Shown here piece after piece: positions 1 through 14,008 of a stretch of DNA of 14,525 nucleotides. Below the pieces are notes generated by a model, which was given only the letters and a program-made list of their open reading frames with translations, did no database searches and was not told where the DNA came from. The first letter of the stretch is position 1, and each line of letters starts with the position of its first letter. Source of the DNA: Pontiellaceae bacterium (lineage in GTDB: Bacteria > Verrucomicrobiota > Kiritimatiellia > Kiritimatiellales > Pontiellaceae); the NCBI GenBank assembly GCA_016937035.1, contig JAFGWS010000075.1, positions 1-14,525 of the forward strand, given 5' to 3'. The position numbers were made by a program, and so were the translations under genes.

Positions 1-933
1 CTGTTCCACTTCGCCCTGCTCAATCTGAATCGCAACCGGCATATTTTCAAAACTGACGCGAACCAGCGTAAAGCCGGCCTCCATGGTGCGGATCGCGGCC
101 TCGCTCTGTCCTTCAAAGTGTGAATCCATCAGCAGGAACTGCCAAACCGGCGAGGTTCGTTTGGTGATGATCCCGTATCGGCCGCCGACAATATTCACAT
201 CGTTAATCTGGTTTCCAATATCCTCAACCGCCGCACGGGCCGTTCCGATATCGAAATCCATATGTCGCAGATAACTGTGCTGCGCCACGTGAAAACGAAC
301 CGCGATGGCGGCAAGGTTTCCCTCACCGATCTCAATATCAATATTGTCCATGCCGCCATAGAAACAGGTTTCCGACGCATCGCTGAAGGCCATGCCCCTT
401 CCGCCAAATCCACCGAATCCGCCAAATCCGCCGCCGAAGCCGCCTCCGCCAAATCCGCCCGGAGCACCGCCGCCGCCGAATCCGCCGGGACCTTGTCCCG
501 GGCGTCCAGCCGGAGCCGCATTGTTTTGCGGCTGGCTGGTGGTGGGAGCCGGCAGATTGTACTGCGCAAAGTGGAACATATATTTCCCGGTTCCCCACTG
601 GAAACTGGGCGAATTGGGCGGTAGTACGATCACCGGGCGCTCTTTGCCGTAACCGATCAACCGGGTTCCGCCGCCGACAATGATGGTTTTCGTGATCCGA
701 TACTTGCCCTCGGGAATAAACAGAATGCCGCCTCCGGCGCTTCTTACCGCCTCCTGGAGTGCATCGGAGTCATCCCCGATCCCATCGCCGTGAATATCAA
801 AATTATCCGGCGTAAAAAACACCGCCCGGGAATCGTCCGGTTTTTCAGTATAAACGGAGGCAGCCTTGATCGATGCAACCGGCATAATAAGTGAAAGCGC
901 AAATATTAAGGTACTAAATAGTCGATATCTCAT
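1..933 (-). CDS. Secreted right-handed beta-helix protein, pectate lyase superfamily (3' end outside window)
   Basis: The first 311 residues are visible and the C-terminus lies beyond the left edge. An ATG preceded by AAAGGAG at good spacing starts a clear signal peptide (about residues 1-24, hydrophobic LIFALSLIM, cleavage near SIKA). The mature start matches the N-cap of pectate-lyase-superfamily / GH28-related beta-helices: FDIHGDGIGDDSDALQEAV, then GGGILFIPEGKYRI and GTRLIGYG. Regular short beta-strand turns follow to the end. A Gly-rich insert (about residues 141-180) interrupts the helix. Such proteins usually bind or cleave pectin or other uronates outside the cytoplasm, but the catalytic residues would lie in the missing part, so lyase, hydrolase or non-catalytic roles remain open. 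It is the last visible gene of a three-gene operon with a GH43 enzyme, 58 bp after the preceding gene. Confidence 0.85.
   Translation of the reverse strand, partial: MRYRLFSTLIFALSLIMPVASIKAASVYTEKPDDSRAVFFTPDNFDIHGDGIGDDSDALQEAVRSAGGGILFIPEGKYRITKTIIVGGGTRLIGYGKERPVIVLPPNSPSFQWGTGKYMFHFAQYNLPAPTTSQPQNNAAPAGRPGQGPGGFGGGGAPGGFGGGGFGGGFGGFGGFGGRGMAFSDASETCFYGGMDNIDIEIGEGNLAAIAVRFHVAQHSYLRHMDFDIGTARAAVEDIGNQINDVNIVGGRYGIITKRTSPVWQFLLMDSHFEGQSEAAIRTMEAGFTLVRVSFENMPVAIQIEQGEVEQ
393..510 (-). repeat. Gly/Phe-rich low-complexity coding insert
   Basis: About 40 residues (141-180 of the beta-helix protein) are almost only Gly and Phe with a few Pro and Ala, in units such as GGFGGGG and GGFGGF. The flanks are PAGRPGQGP and GRGMAFSD. 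It sits between two recognisable beta-helix parts, so it probably forms a flexible surface loop. The same kind of sequence occurs in the GH43 protein of this operon. Confidence 0.85.
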
Positions 934-991
934 CGTAATCTCCTTTTGGAATAGGTTGAACCGCAAGGCTGCCTGCCCTGCTGCTCACCAA

Positions 992-1678
992 TTACTCGAT
1001 CGTGATGGTATAATTCGTGAGCGGCTTTCCGTCGGCATCAAGAATGCGGGCGCAGAAATCAGCCGCACCGCTGGCGTTGATGATGGCTCCGCGGATCACA
1101 TTCCGACCCTTCTTCAGCGTAATGCGTTTCGAAACGTCGTCATCCACCACGGTTTGACGGTTTCCATAGATCCCGCAGACTTCCTGACCGTTGACCCACC
1201 AAACCGAAGCGGAGTTGGAGCCGATCGCCAAACGTACGCCTTCCATTTCCTTGGGACAATCGATAACCGTGACCGCCCAAAACAGGGCACTTGTCGGGCT
1301 CTTGCCATACGCATTCGCAAAATAATGCAGGTTGATATTATACTTTTCCGTATCCACCGCATGCCAAGTCAGCGCCGAACCATCGACCGTCACCTGCTGT
1401 CCATCTTTCGGAACCATCGTGAACTGGCCCGGGAATTGTTCGGTTTTCACCGTCTGCTGCACCGAATTCTGCGACTCACTGGTGGCACGGATTGGGTCCA
1501 GCACGTTCCAGAGCTGAATAAAACCGGTTTTATTGGGGGCTTTGGTCATCGACGTTGGCTTCACAACGAAGGTCTTCGGGTCGTTTGACGATGCCGCCGA
1601 AAAAGCGGTCACCCCCGCCAGTAACGCCGAAGCCGTTACAACGGACAACAGTATATAATTTTTTCTATGTTTAGTCAT
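992..1678 (-). CDS. Secreted jelly-roll-like (galactose-binding-like) protein
   Basis: This 228-residue protein has a signal peptide (MTKHRKNYILLSVVTASALLAG, cleavage near residue 28). The ATG has an AAAGGA Shine-Dalgarno about 8 bases upstream. After a linker, residues 45-228 form one beta-rich domain. Features such as FWAVTVIDCP, GVRLAIGSNSASVWWVNGQEV, the RQTVVDDDVSKRITLKKGRN stretch and NASGAADFCARILDADGKP resemble the galactose-binding-like beta-sandwich attached to GH2-type hydrolases and some acetylxylan esterases. The VWWVNG and LKKGRNVIR motifs are typical of that fold. No catalytic domain is present, so it may be a stand-alone carbohydrate-binding or accessory protein. It lies between a GH43 enzyme and a beta-helix protein with 57-58 bp gaps on both sides, which fits co-transcription. 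The exact ligand cannot be read from the sequence. Confidence 0.8.
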   Translation of the reverse strand: MTKHRKNYILLSVVTASALLAGVTAFSAASSNDPKTFVVKPTSMTKAPNKTGFIQLWNVLDPIRATSESQNSVQQTVKTEQFPGQFTMVPKDGQQVTVDGSALTWHAVDTEKYNINLHYFANAYGKSPTSALFWAVTVIDCPKEMEGVRLAIGSNSASVWWVNGQEVCGIYGNRQTVVDDDVSKRITLKKGRNVIRGAIINASGAADFCARILDADGKPLTNYTITIE

Positions 1679-1735
1679 GATAGATATCCTTTATAAATTC
1701 GCATTAAATGATCATTCATTCCAAGATGCCGCCGA

Positions 1736-3397
1736 TTACGGAGCATTGAAGATCCAGCGCTGTTTCTCGCTGGAGGGATCATATTTTTCAAGCGTTGCAG
1801 AGCTGCTGCCGATCGCCGAAAGCGCCATTTTTTCATCGGTGCCCGGAATCGACTTAGGCATAATACGCCACGTTCCATCGGAGAGCTGATCGATGCGCCA
1901 GAGCTGTTCAGGAGCGCCCGTGAAGGAAGGAACAGAAACCAATTCTCCGCCTTCGATTGCGGCAAGCGCGCGATCCGTTCCGGCAACGGTAATTTTGAAG
2001 TAGGGTTCGCCGAGGTAGCCGCCCGCGCCTTCTGCCGGAGAAATATTCCACTTCTGCTGCGCCTGGCACATATAGATGTCCATCCGGATATCAATTTCGC
2101 CTTCCGGCCAGTTTGCAGAAACCACTTCAACATCCTGATCAGGCACCACATTGTTTGCCGCCGCTCCACCAGCGGGAGCACCGCCGCCGAATCCACCGGG
2201 AGCACCGCCACCACCGAATCCACCAGCAGGAGCACCGCCGCCACCGAATCCACCAGCAGGAGCACCGCCGCCGCCGAATCCACCAGCAGGAGCACCGCCA
2301 CCACCGAAGCCACCCGGAGCACCGCCGCCAAATCCACCGCCGCCGCGTCCGCCGCGACCGGATACCGCCACCGCTTCCACATCAATCGCCAACGCGGTAC
2401 CCGTACGAACAGACTCGATTTCAAAGTCGCCCGTTTTTACGTGCTCGCCGGCCACCGGCCAGCCGTCTTTCCACAGCAGCGGAAGAATATCCATCGTGCC
2501 GAAATTACCGTTACGGTCGAGGTCTGCTTCCCAATGCAGCGAAAACTTCTGTACGCCGTCACCTTCATCGATCAGACCAAAGTGGCCCGGACCAATCAGA
2601 CGGGTTCTGGAACCGCAGACCAGCTTTCCGCCGCCTTCCATCATATCGATGCCCATGTTGTCAATGTAGGGTCCACTGATTTTCTTTGAGCGGCCGACAC
2701 GAATGTTATAGCTCGAGTTTGCGCCGTTGCAGCAGCTGCCGTGCGTCGCCAGCAGATAGTAATAGCCGTCTTTATAAATGATCGTTGCGGCTTCACAGTT
2801 CACAGCCACATCAAAATATTTATCGTCTACGCGCAGGCCGGTTTTAGGGTCGAGCTCAACAATCCGCAGATAGCCGAAGTAGGAGCCATACACCAGCCAC
2901 ACCTTCCCGTTGTTCGGATCCAGCAGCAGACCGGGATCGATCGGGTTCATGAAATCATCTTCACTCTCCATGCCGAAGAGGTCCGAGCCGCCGTCCTGCC
3001 AACCGTAGTCGGGTGATTCCGGATCCAGGCTCTTGCTCCAGATCATCGTGCCATGAGAAATATACTGAAAATATTTATCCCCGAGTTTAATCACATCCGG
3101 AGCCGCTCCTGTGCGCGAAGCCCGAGTCCCGGTGCGCCATGTCCAGCCGTCGTCCGAAACCAGCGCCGTGCCGCTCGTTCCATAGGTATAATACTTACCG
3201 TCGCATTCCATAATGGTGGACGGATCATGAATGTTAGCGTTACCATCCAAAGCCAATGCCGGCAAAGCCGCAGACAGGATGAGTGCTGCAAGCGCGCAGC
3301 CTTTAACTTTTCCAGTGCTTACATGTTCCTTGCGGAACAGATCAAAGGAAAAACGCGGATCAGCGGTATGCGTATCTGCATTACGGTTCAATTCCAT
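1736..3397 (-). CDS. Secreted GH43 arabinanase-like glycoside hydrolase with ricin-type lectin domain
   Basis: This 553-residue protein probably hydrolyses alpha-1,5-linked arabinan outside the cytoplasm. The signal peptide has an unusually long N-region, with the hydrophobic core at residues 34-49 and cleavage near ALPALA. The ATG has AGGAG 9 bases upstream, and no alternative start lies nearer the core. The GH43 five-bladed propeller spans about residues 52-335. Its expected catalytic carboxylates are visible: D58 in HDPS (base), D154 in NPIDPGL (pKa modulator) and E202 in CEAATI (acid), plus H272 in GPGH. The stretch GSCCNGANSSYNIRVGRSK is characteristic of endo-arabinanase-type GH43. Residues about 318-553 look like a ricin B beta-trefoil with three Q-x-W-type motifs (QQKW, EQLW, KQRW). 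A Gly-rich insert (345-410) splits its first lobe. It is the first gene of the operon. Confidence 0.93.
   Translation of the reverse strand: MELNRNADTHTADPRFSFDLFRKEHVSTGKVKGCALAALILSAALPALALDGNANIHDPSTIMECDGKYYTYGTSGTALVSDDGWTWRTGTRASRTGAAPDVIKLGDKYFQYISHGTMIWSKSLDPESPDYGWQDGGSDLFGMESEDDFMNPIDPGLLLDPNNGKVWLVYGSYFGYLRIVELDPKTGLRVDDKYFDVAVNCEAATIIYKDGYYYLLATHGSCCNGANSSYNIRVGRSKKISGPYIDNMGIDMMEGGGKLVCGSRTRLIGPGHFGLIDEGDGVQKFSLHWEADLDRNGNFGTMDILPLLWKDGWPVAGEHVKTGDFEIESVRTGTALAIDVEAVAVSGRGGRGGGGFGGGAPGGFGGGGAPAGGFGGGGAPAGGFGGGGAPAGGFGGGGAPGGFGGGAPAGGAAANNVVPDQDVEVVSANWPEGEIDIRMDIYMCQAQQKWNISPAEGAGGYLGEPYFKITVAGTDRALAAIEGGELVSVPSFTGAPEQLWRIDQLSDGTWRIMPKSIPGTDEKMALSAIGSSSATLEKYDPSSEKQRWIFNAP
2163..2363 (-). 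repeat. 30-bp tandem repeat coding for GGGGAPAGGF units
   Basis: Residues about 345-410 of the GH43 protein are built from a 10-residue unit (GGGGAPAGGF) repeated about three times almost perfectly, with shortened units on both sides. At DNA level this is a 30-bp tandem repeat with only synonymous third-position changes between copies, so unit number may vary by slippage without breaking the frame. The strong strand composition leaves long spurious Pro-rich frames open on the opposite strand. Confidence 0.92.
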
Positions 3398-3466
3398 TGC
3401 TTCGTTCTCCTGAATTAATATTCACTCTGTTGTACAGGCTGATAAAAGAGCCCATTTGGTCCGTAC

Positions 3467-3494
3467 GTTCTACAGAACAAATATCACAATTCAA
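3467..3494 (-). promoter_or_regulatory. Candidate promoter with overlapping palindrome for the GH43 operon
   Basis: Reading the minus strand, TTGAAT (3494-3489) and TAGAAC (3472-3467) are separated by 16 bases, a fair sigma-70-like pair about 70 bases before the GH43 start codon. The -10 element overlaps the palindrome GTTCTGTAGAAC (3478-3467), whose 5-bp arms could be a regulator site. A second inverted pair, TCCG-N6-CGGA, lies about 30 bases further upstream. Such pairs arise by chance and no regulator gene is adjacent. Confidence 0.3.
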
Positions 3495-3623
3495 TATTAA
3501 TCGTCCGCAATTACGGAATTATGAAAACCGCACTGCAAAAAGGAGTCCGGATTTCATCAAGGGACGTTTTGGAGCCCGAGGTGAAATATTCATTAGCCGC
3601 AGGTCCAAACGATTGTTGCTTGT

Positions 3624-3704
3624 TTAACCGCGAAGGAACACATAGAACGCAAAAACAGAATTCACAATGTTCTCTTTGCGATCCTTGCGTTCCTTCGCGG
3701 TTAA
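3624..3704. repeat. 81-bp palindromic element with 16-bp perfect inverted ends
   Basis: The ends TTAACCGCGAAGGAAC and GTTCCTTCGCGGTTAA are exact reverse complements. Inside, the arms continue imperfectly with paired CGCAAA/TTTGCG blocks and an AACA/TGTT pair around a GAATTC-containing loop, so the whole unit could fold into a long hairpin. It does not code for anything and lies between a terminator and the next operon. Its CGCGAAGGA...CGCAAA wording resembles dispersed intergenic repeats I know from several PVC and other environmental genomes. That resemblance is from memory, not from a search. Confidence 0.8.
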
Positions 3705-3718
3705 TCTCAACCTCCAAC

Positions 3719-3748
3719 ACAAAAAAGCCCTGCATATACAGGGCTTTA
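3719..3748 (-). terminator. Intrinsic (Rho-independent) terminator of the small-protein array
   Basis: On the minus strand AAAGCCCTG, a 6-base loop (TATATG) and CAGGGCTTT form a perfect 9-bp stem that runs directly into TTTTTT. It sits about 70 bases after the stop codon of the two-domain gene, the right place to end transcription of the array. It also suggests the GH43 operon needs its own promoter. Confidence 0.88.
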
Positions 3749-3816
3749 TGTTCCAGACGACTTATCGCAGCCAATCCAAATTAAACTTTAATGATTCTTT
3801 CTGACGCCTCCATAAT

Positions 3817-4968
3817 TTACTCGGATGTCTGGATGGAAGGCACATTTGCTGATGGGTAATATTTGACTAATAGATAAGATCTATTAATCCCGCGAATCGA
3901 GTTCGCAATATACGACCATTCATTAACGTAGATTGGGAACTCCGAATCCTTTCCGCCGAATAAATCATTATCGTCAGTAAAAATTATTTTGTTGGATGCT
4001 ACATCCAATATTCCTTTGATTCCATACTCTCCAGAAAAGGGTTTTCCCGGACTTGTGTAGATGGTTGCAATCTCCGAATATCCCTGTTTCAATACTTCGG
4101 CGCGTTTAATATCTAATGCCTGCATTCTCCATCTGTGCAAGGATTCTGCTTCTTCTATTTCTTCTTCATCCACCAGATCTTCTAATAGATTCTGATGTTT
4201 CTCAATCTCACGCCTCATTTCGTCTTTTATTTCTTCTAATTTATTCAACTGTGATTCAGTTAAAAGACCTTCTTTTTCGCAGTACTCTAATTCATAATAA
4301 TTTAAGCATGTGACCTGAATCGTATAACGCTCAGCCGCTGTGTCTTGCTCGCTGACCGGATCACCGGACATTTTCACAGCAGGGTCGAGCTTCTGGCTGG
4401 AAGATAGATTTGTTGGTGGGTAACATTTAACAAATAGGACATCACTTTCTACATCTGCACGCACACTTCCCGTCACCGCACGCCATTCATTAACACTAAA
4501 ATCATCATAAGCATGCTCACGTCTGACTCTTATGCTTTTCGAGAAAAAATATTCAATAACTAGTGTATTGGATTCTAAATCCAACAATCCGTTGACAACA
4601 TTACTATACGCTTCGGGAAAGGATTCTCCCGCACGGGTGTAGACTGTTGCAAGTTCCGTATATTCCCCGTCATATGAATCGTGAAAACTTTGTAGATCCT
4701 TAATACGTGCTTTTAGCCGATCCCTCTGGCGAGTAAGTCTCGCCTCTTCTATTTCCTCTTCGTCATATGATTCTTCTAATAGGTTCCAAAACTCTTGATT
4801 TGCCTGCTTTTCATATTCTCCAGTCGTTGCAGCAATACCCGAATCAAAGTGTAGGTATGTAAACTGGATCGTATAAAGCTCAGGATGAAGGCTTTTGGCT
4901 TCCGGAATTTTTCCTGCAAACGAATTTACCGCGACCAGCATTAATATGACTCCAATGATTTTCTTCAT
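3817..4968 (-). CDS. Secreted two-domain protein of an unrecognised tandem family
   Basis: This 383-residue protein has a signal peptide (MKKIIGVILMLVAVNSFA, cleavage before G19) and two copies of the domain found once in each of the two upstream genes. Copy 1 (about 19-204) runs from LYTIQFTY through an acidic helical, probably coiled-coil stretch, to ELATVYTRAGESFPEAYSNV, LESNTLV, VNEW and KCYPPTN. It ends in a KLDPAVKMSGD tail. Copy 2 (about 214-383) starts at RYTIQV, is more diverged, but keeps EIATIYT, GILDVASN, VNEW and LLVKYYP. There is no signal peptide between copies, so this looks like fusion of two former genes. I recognise no known family. It is the last gene of the array, 25 bp after the preceding stop. 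An ATG 66 bases further upstream would overlap that gene and bury the signal peptide, so I chose the later start. Confidence 0.8.
   Translation of the reverse strand: MKKIIGVILMLVAVNSFAGKIPEAKSLHPELYTIQFTYLHFDSGIAATTGEYEKQANQEFWNLLEESYDEEEIEEARLTRQRDRLKARIKDLQSFHDSYDGEYTELATVYTRAGESFPEAYSNVVNGLLDLESNTLVIEYFFSKSIRVRREHAYDDFSVNEWRAVTGSVRADVESDVLFVKCYPPTNLSSSQKLDPAVKMSGDPVSEQDTAAERYTIQVTCLNYYELEYCEKEGLLTESQLNKLEEIKDEMRREIEKHQNLLEDLVDEEEIEEAESLHRWRMQALDIKRAEVLKQGYSEIATIYTSPGKPFSGEYGIKGILDVASNKIIFTDDNDLFGGKDSEFPIYVNEWSYIANSIRGINRSYLLVKYYPSANVPSIQTSE
4360..4404 (-). repeat. 45-bp exact direct repeat, copy in the middle of the two-domain gene
   Basis: These 45 bases are identical to positions 5030-5074, 670 bp away. 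They encode the KLDPAVKMSGD tail after the first domain here and near the C-terminus in the upstream paralogue. Exact identity while the surrounding domains differ points to recent duplication or gene conversion. Confidence 0.95.
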
Positions 4969-4974
4969 TATTAT

Positions 4975-4979
4975 CTCCC
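4975..4979 (-). promoter_or_regulatory. Ribosome binding site that fixes the start of the two-domain gene
   Basis: GGGAG lies 6 bases before the ATG at 4968, directly before a typical signal peptide. The same arrangement is seen before the paralogue starting at 5656. This favours 4968 over the in-frame ATG at 5034, which lies inside the upstream gene. Confidence 0.8.
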
Positions 4980-4993
4980 GTGTTATTCCTGCG

Positions 4994-5656
4994 TTAATGC
5001 TGATCCGTTGAACCTTGCTCGTTGGCCGCATCACCGGACATTTTCACAGCAGGGTCGAGCTTCTGGCTGGAAGACTCATTTGTTGGAGGGTAACATTTAA
5101 TTAATAACGTACCATTATTATAAGCGCCCACGCTCTCAATAGTTGCAATCCATTCATTAACACAGATATGATCGTAAGCACATTTGATACTTACATTCAT
5201 ATATTCAGATTCGAATTCAGAAAAAACAAGCGTGCTTGATTCTGCATCAAAAAATCCTTTGACAACATTACTATACGCTTCGGGAAAGGATTCTCCCGAA
5301 CGGGTGTAGATGGTTGCAAGATCCTTATATTCCACTTTTTTACATGATTCGATATGGTTAAGCTTCGCTTTGCGCCATACCCTCGCGTATAACAAACCGT
5401 GTGCCATTGCTCTTTCATCACTCTCGAGATCTTTATAATCATCTGTCTCCATCAACTCTTCCAATAAAATTTCATACTCCTCATCTGCACGTTTACATTC
5501 CTTGTCGGAAATCATTGAATCATCAGACGAAGGAAACCATGCGTATGTAAACTGGATCGTATAAAGCTCGGGATGCAGGCTTTTGGCTTCCGGAATTTTC
5601 CCAGCGAACGAATTTGCCGCGACCAGCATTAATATGATTCCTATAATTTTCTTCAT
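4994..5656 (-). CDS. Secreted single-domain protein of the same unrecognised tandem family
   Basis: This 220-residue protein starts with the signal peptide MKKIIGIILMLVAANSFA, with GGGAG 6 bases before the ATG. The mature N-terminus GKIPEAKSLHPELYTIQFTY is almost identical in the neighbouring paralogues. Next come an acidic and charged helical region (about residues 50-115), then DLATIYTRSGESFPEAYSNV, AESSTLVFSE, CVNEW and LLIKCYPPTN. The C-terminal tail KLDPAVKMSGD...NEQ matches the linker inside the two-domain gene. It has no lipobox, so it is probably a free periplasmic or exported protein. Function is unknown: no catalytic motif or known domain is visible. It lies 103 bp after the preceding paralogue and 25 bp before the next, which suggests one transcript. 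Confidence 0.8.
   Translation of the reverse strand: MKKIIGIILMLVAANSFAGKIPEAKSLHPELYTIQFTYAWFPSSDDSMISDKECKRADEEYEILLEELMETDDYKDLESDERAMAHGLLYARVWRKAKLNHIESCKKVEYKDLATIYTRSGESFPEAYSNVVKGFFDAESSTLVFSEFESEYMNVSIKCAYDHICVNEWIATIESVGAYNNGTLLIKCYPPTNESSSQKLDPAVKMSGDAANEQGSTDQH
5030..5074 (-). repeat. 45-bp exact direct repeat, copy at the 3' end of the single-domain gene
   Basis: Identical to 4360-4404. Here the repeat lies just before the stop codon, whereas in the downstream gene the reading frame continues into a second domain. This gives the fusion point. Confidence 0.95.
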
Positions 5657-5759
5657 TTCTCTCTCCCTCTACTGATTAGAATTTTATCCGTTCTGCTTCA
5701 CTCAAACATCAGGGCTTCCCAGTGGAACATGGATGGCCAGACTTTTCTGGACCAAGCAC

Positions 5760-6347
5760 CTAATCCTCTTCGTCAGAAGACACATTTGTTGGTGAGTAAC
5801 ATTTAATTAACAAGTAACCATTATGTTTAACACCTCCCCACCCACCCCCAAATCCGCTCCATTCATTAACGCAGAAATGAGTAATAGTAGATTTTTTTCT
5901 TACTTGTGTATATTTAGATATTACCTCAGAAAGAACAAGAGTGTTTGATTCTACATTTAAAAAACCTTTGACATTACTATACGCTTCAGGAAAGGGTTCT
6001 CCCGAACGGGTGTAGATGGTTGCAATATCCTTATATTCCACCTCTTTACATGATTCGATATGTTTAAGTAGTGCTTTTGACATCACCCTTCCGTATAACA
6101 AAGATCGTTCCATTTCCCAATCATCACCCTCAAATTCTTCTTCTAACTCTTCTAATAAATTTTCATACTCTTCGTATGCACGTTTGTATTCCTTATCGGT
6201 CATTGGTATGTTATCAGATGAAGGAAACAATGCATATGTAAATTGGATCGTATAAAGCTCAGGATGAAGTTTTTTGGCTTCCGGAATTTTCCCTGCAAAC
6301 GAATTTACCGCGACAATCGCCAAGATGGCTATAATAACCCTTTTCAT
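5760..6347 (-). CDS. Secreted single-domain protein, first member of the unrecognised tandem family
   Basis: This 195-residue protein has the signal peptide MKRVIIAILAIVAVNSFA followed by the family start GKIPEAKKLHPELYTIQFTY. The middle is strongly acidic (a long Glu-rich helix around residues 50-85). The conserved parts follow: DIATIYTRSGEPFPEAYSNV, VESNTLVLSE, CVNEW and LLIKCYSPTN. It ends in an acidic tail (SSDEED) and lacks the KLDPAVKMSGD tail of its neighbours. A small Gly-rich turn (GFGGGWGG) follows VNEW. The start at 6347 is preferred over in-frame ATGs at 6353 and 6398, because GGAG lies 7 bases before it and the basic residues then directly precede the hydrophobic core. It is the first gene of the array and has a candidate promoter upstream. 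Function is unknown. Confidence 0.8.
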   Translation of the reverse strand: MKRVIIAILAIVAVNSFAGKIPEAKKLHPELYTIQFTYALFPSSDNIPMTDKEYKRAYEEYENLLEELEEEFEGDDWEMERSLLYGRVMSKALLKHIESCKEVEYKDIATIYTRSGEPFPEAYSNVKGFLNVESNTLVLSEVISKYTQVRKKSTITHFCVNEWSGFGGGWGGVKHNGYLLIKCYSPTNVSSDEED

Positions 6348-6354
6348 TCTCATT

Positions 6355-6358
6355 CTCC
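6355..6358 (-). promoter_or_regulatory. Ribosome binding site deciding the start at 6347
   Basis: GGAG ends 7 bases before the ATG at 6347. The alternative ATG at 6353 would be only one base away from it, too close for initiation. The ATG at 6398 has no such site. Confidence 0.65.
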
Positions 6359-6387
6359 ATTCAACGTTATACAATACACAGATTAAA

Positions 6388-6416
6388 AGACTAACCAAAA
6401 ACCATCATTCGGTCAA
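6388..6416 (-). promoter_or_regulatory. Candidate promoter of the small-protein array
   Basis: On the minus strand TTGACC (6416-6411) and TAGTCT (6393-6388) are 17 bases apart, about 40 bases before the ATG at 6347. The -35 box is close to consensus but the -10 box is weak. A TATAAC about 20 bases before the ATG is an alternative, though too close to leave a normal leader. Confidence 0.35.
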
Positions 6417-6467
6417 TCGATTTAATGCTTTACCCCGACATAAAATCCCAACTTTGAGATTACAAGG

Positions 6468-6499
6468 AGCGTCGATAAGGAAGGTGCTTATCTCCCGCT
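6468..6499 (-). terminator. Weak hairpin after the giant kinase gene
   Basis: On the minus strand AGCG-GGA-GATAAG, a 7-base loop, and CTTATC-GA-CGCT can pair as a 10-bp stem with a small internal bulge, starting about 30 bases after the kinase stop codon. No T-run follows, so it is at best a weak terminator or an mRNA-end structure. The rest of the 182-bp gap to the next gene holds only the candidate promoter. Confidence 0.3.
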
Positions 6500-6529
6500 G
6501 ATTGTTCATTATTCCCCATTAATCCGTTG

Positions 6530-13948
<7,419 letters not shown>

Positions 13949-14008
13949 ACCGTGCACTACGCAAGCCGAGTTCGTATGTTACAAAAAAAAGTCCTCTATG
14001 AAAGCCTG

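Larger units (their letters stand above)
3398..3816. other. 419-bp non-coding gap between the small-protein array and the GH43 operon
   Basis: No plausible gene lies here. From right to left it holds an intrinsic terminator for the upstream array (about 3719-3748), an 81-bp palindromic element (3624-3704), a stretch without visible structure (about 3500-3620), and a candidate promoter and palindrome before the GH43 start (3467-3494). Short open frames on both strands here overlap the palindrome and lack ribosome binding sites. Confidence 0.7.

Noticed and set aside
866..1588. A 240-codon plus-strand frame opposite the jelly-roll gene
   Set aside because: It has no domain, signal or ribosome binding site, while the minus-strand frame has all the expected features of a secreted protein.
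1675..2424. A 249-codon minus-strand frame overlapping the GH43 3' part
   Set aside because: It is a shifted reading of the same repeat (VLLLVDSAAA units) without a ribosome binding site, and it overlaps a well-supported gene.
2113..2679. Pro-rich and His/Arg-rich open frames on the plus strand opposite the GH43 gene
   Set aside because: They are the complement of the Gly-rich 30-bp repeat. The GH43 frame on the other strand has catalytic motifs and a signal peptide.
3511..3784. Two 87-codon frames, one on each strand, in the non-coding gap
   Set aside because: Both span the palindrome and terminator, which explains their mirror-like sequences (RTQKQNSQCS and REHCEFCFC). Neither has a start context.
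4969..5034. A longer N-terminus for the two-domain secreted protein
   Set aside because: It would overlap the upstream gene by about 40 bases and place 22 extra residues before the signal peptide. GGGAG before 4968 supports the shorter form.
5720..5755. A small hairpin (CCAGA/TCTGG) between the first and second paralogues as a terminator
   Set aside because: The stem is only five pairs plus a bulge and no T-run follows on the minus strand. Spacing and paralogy favour one transcript.
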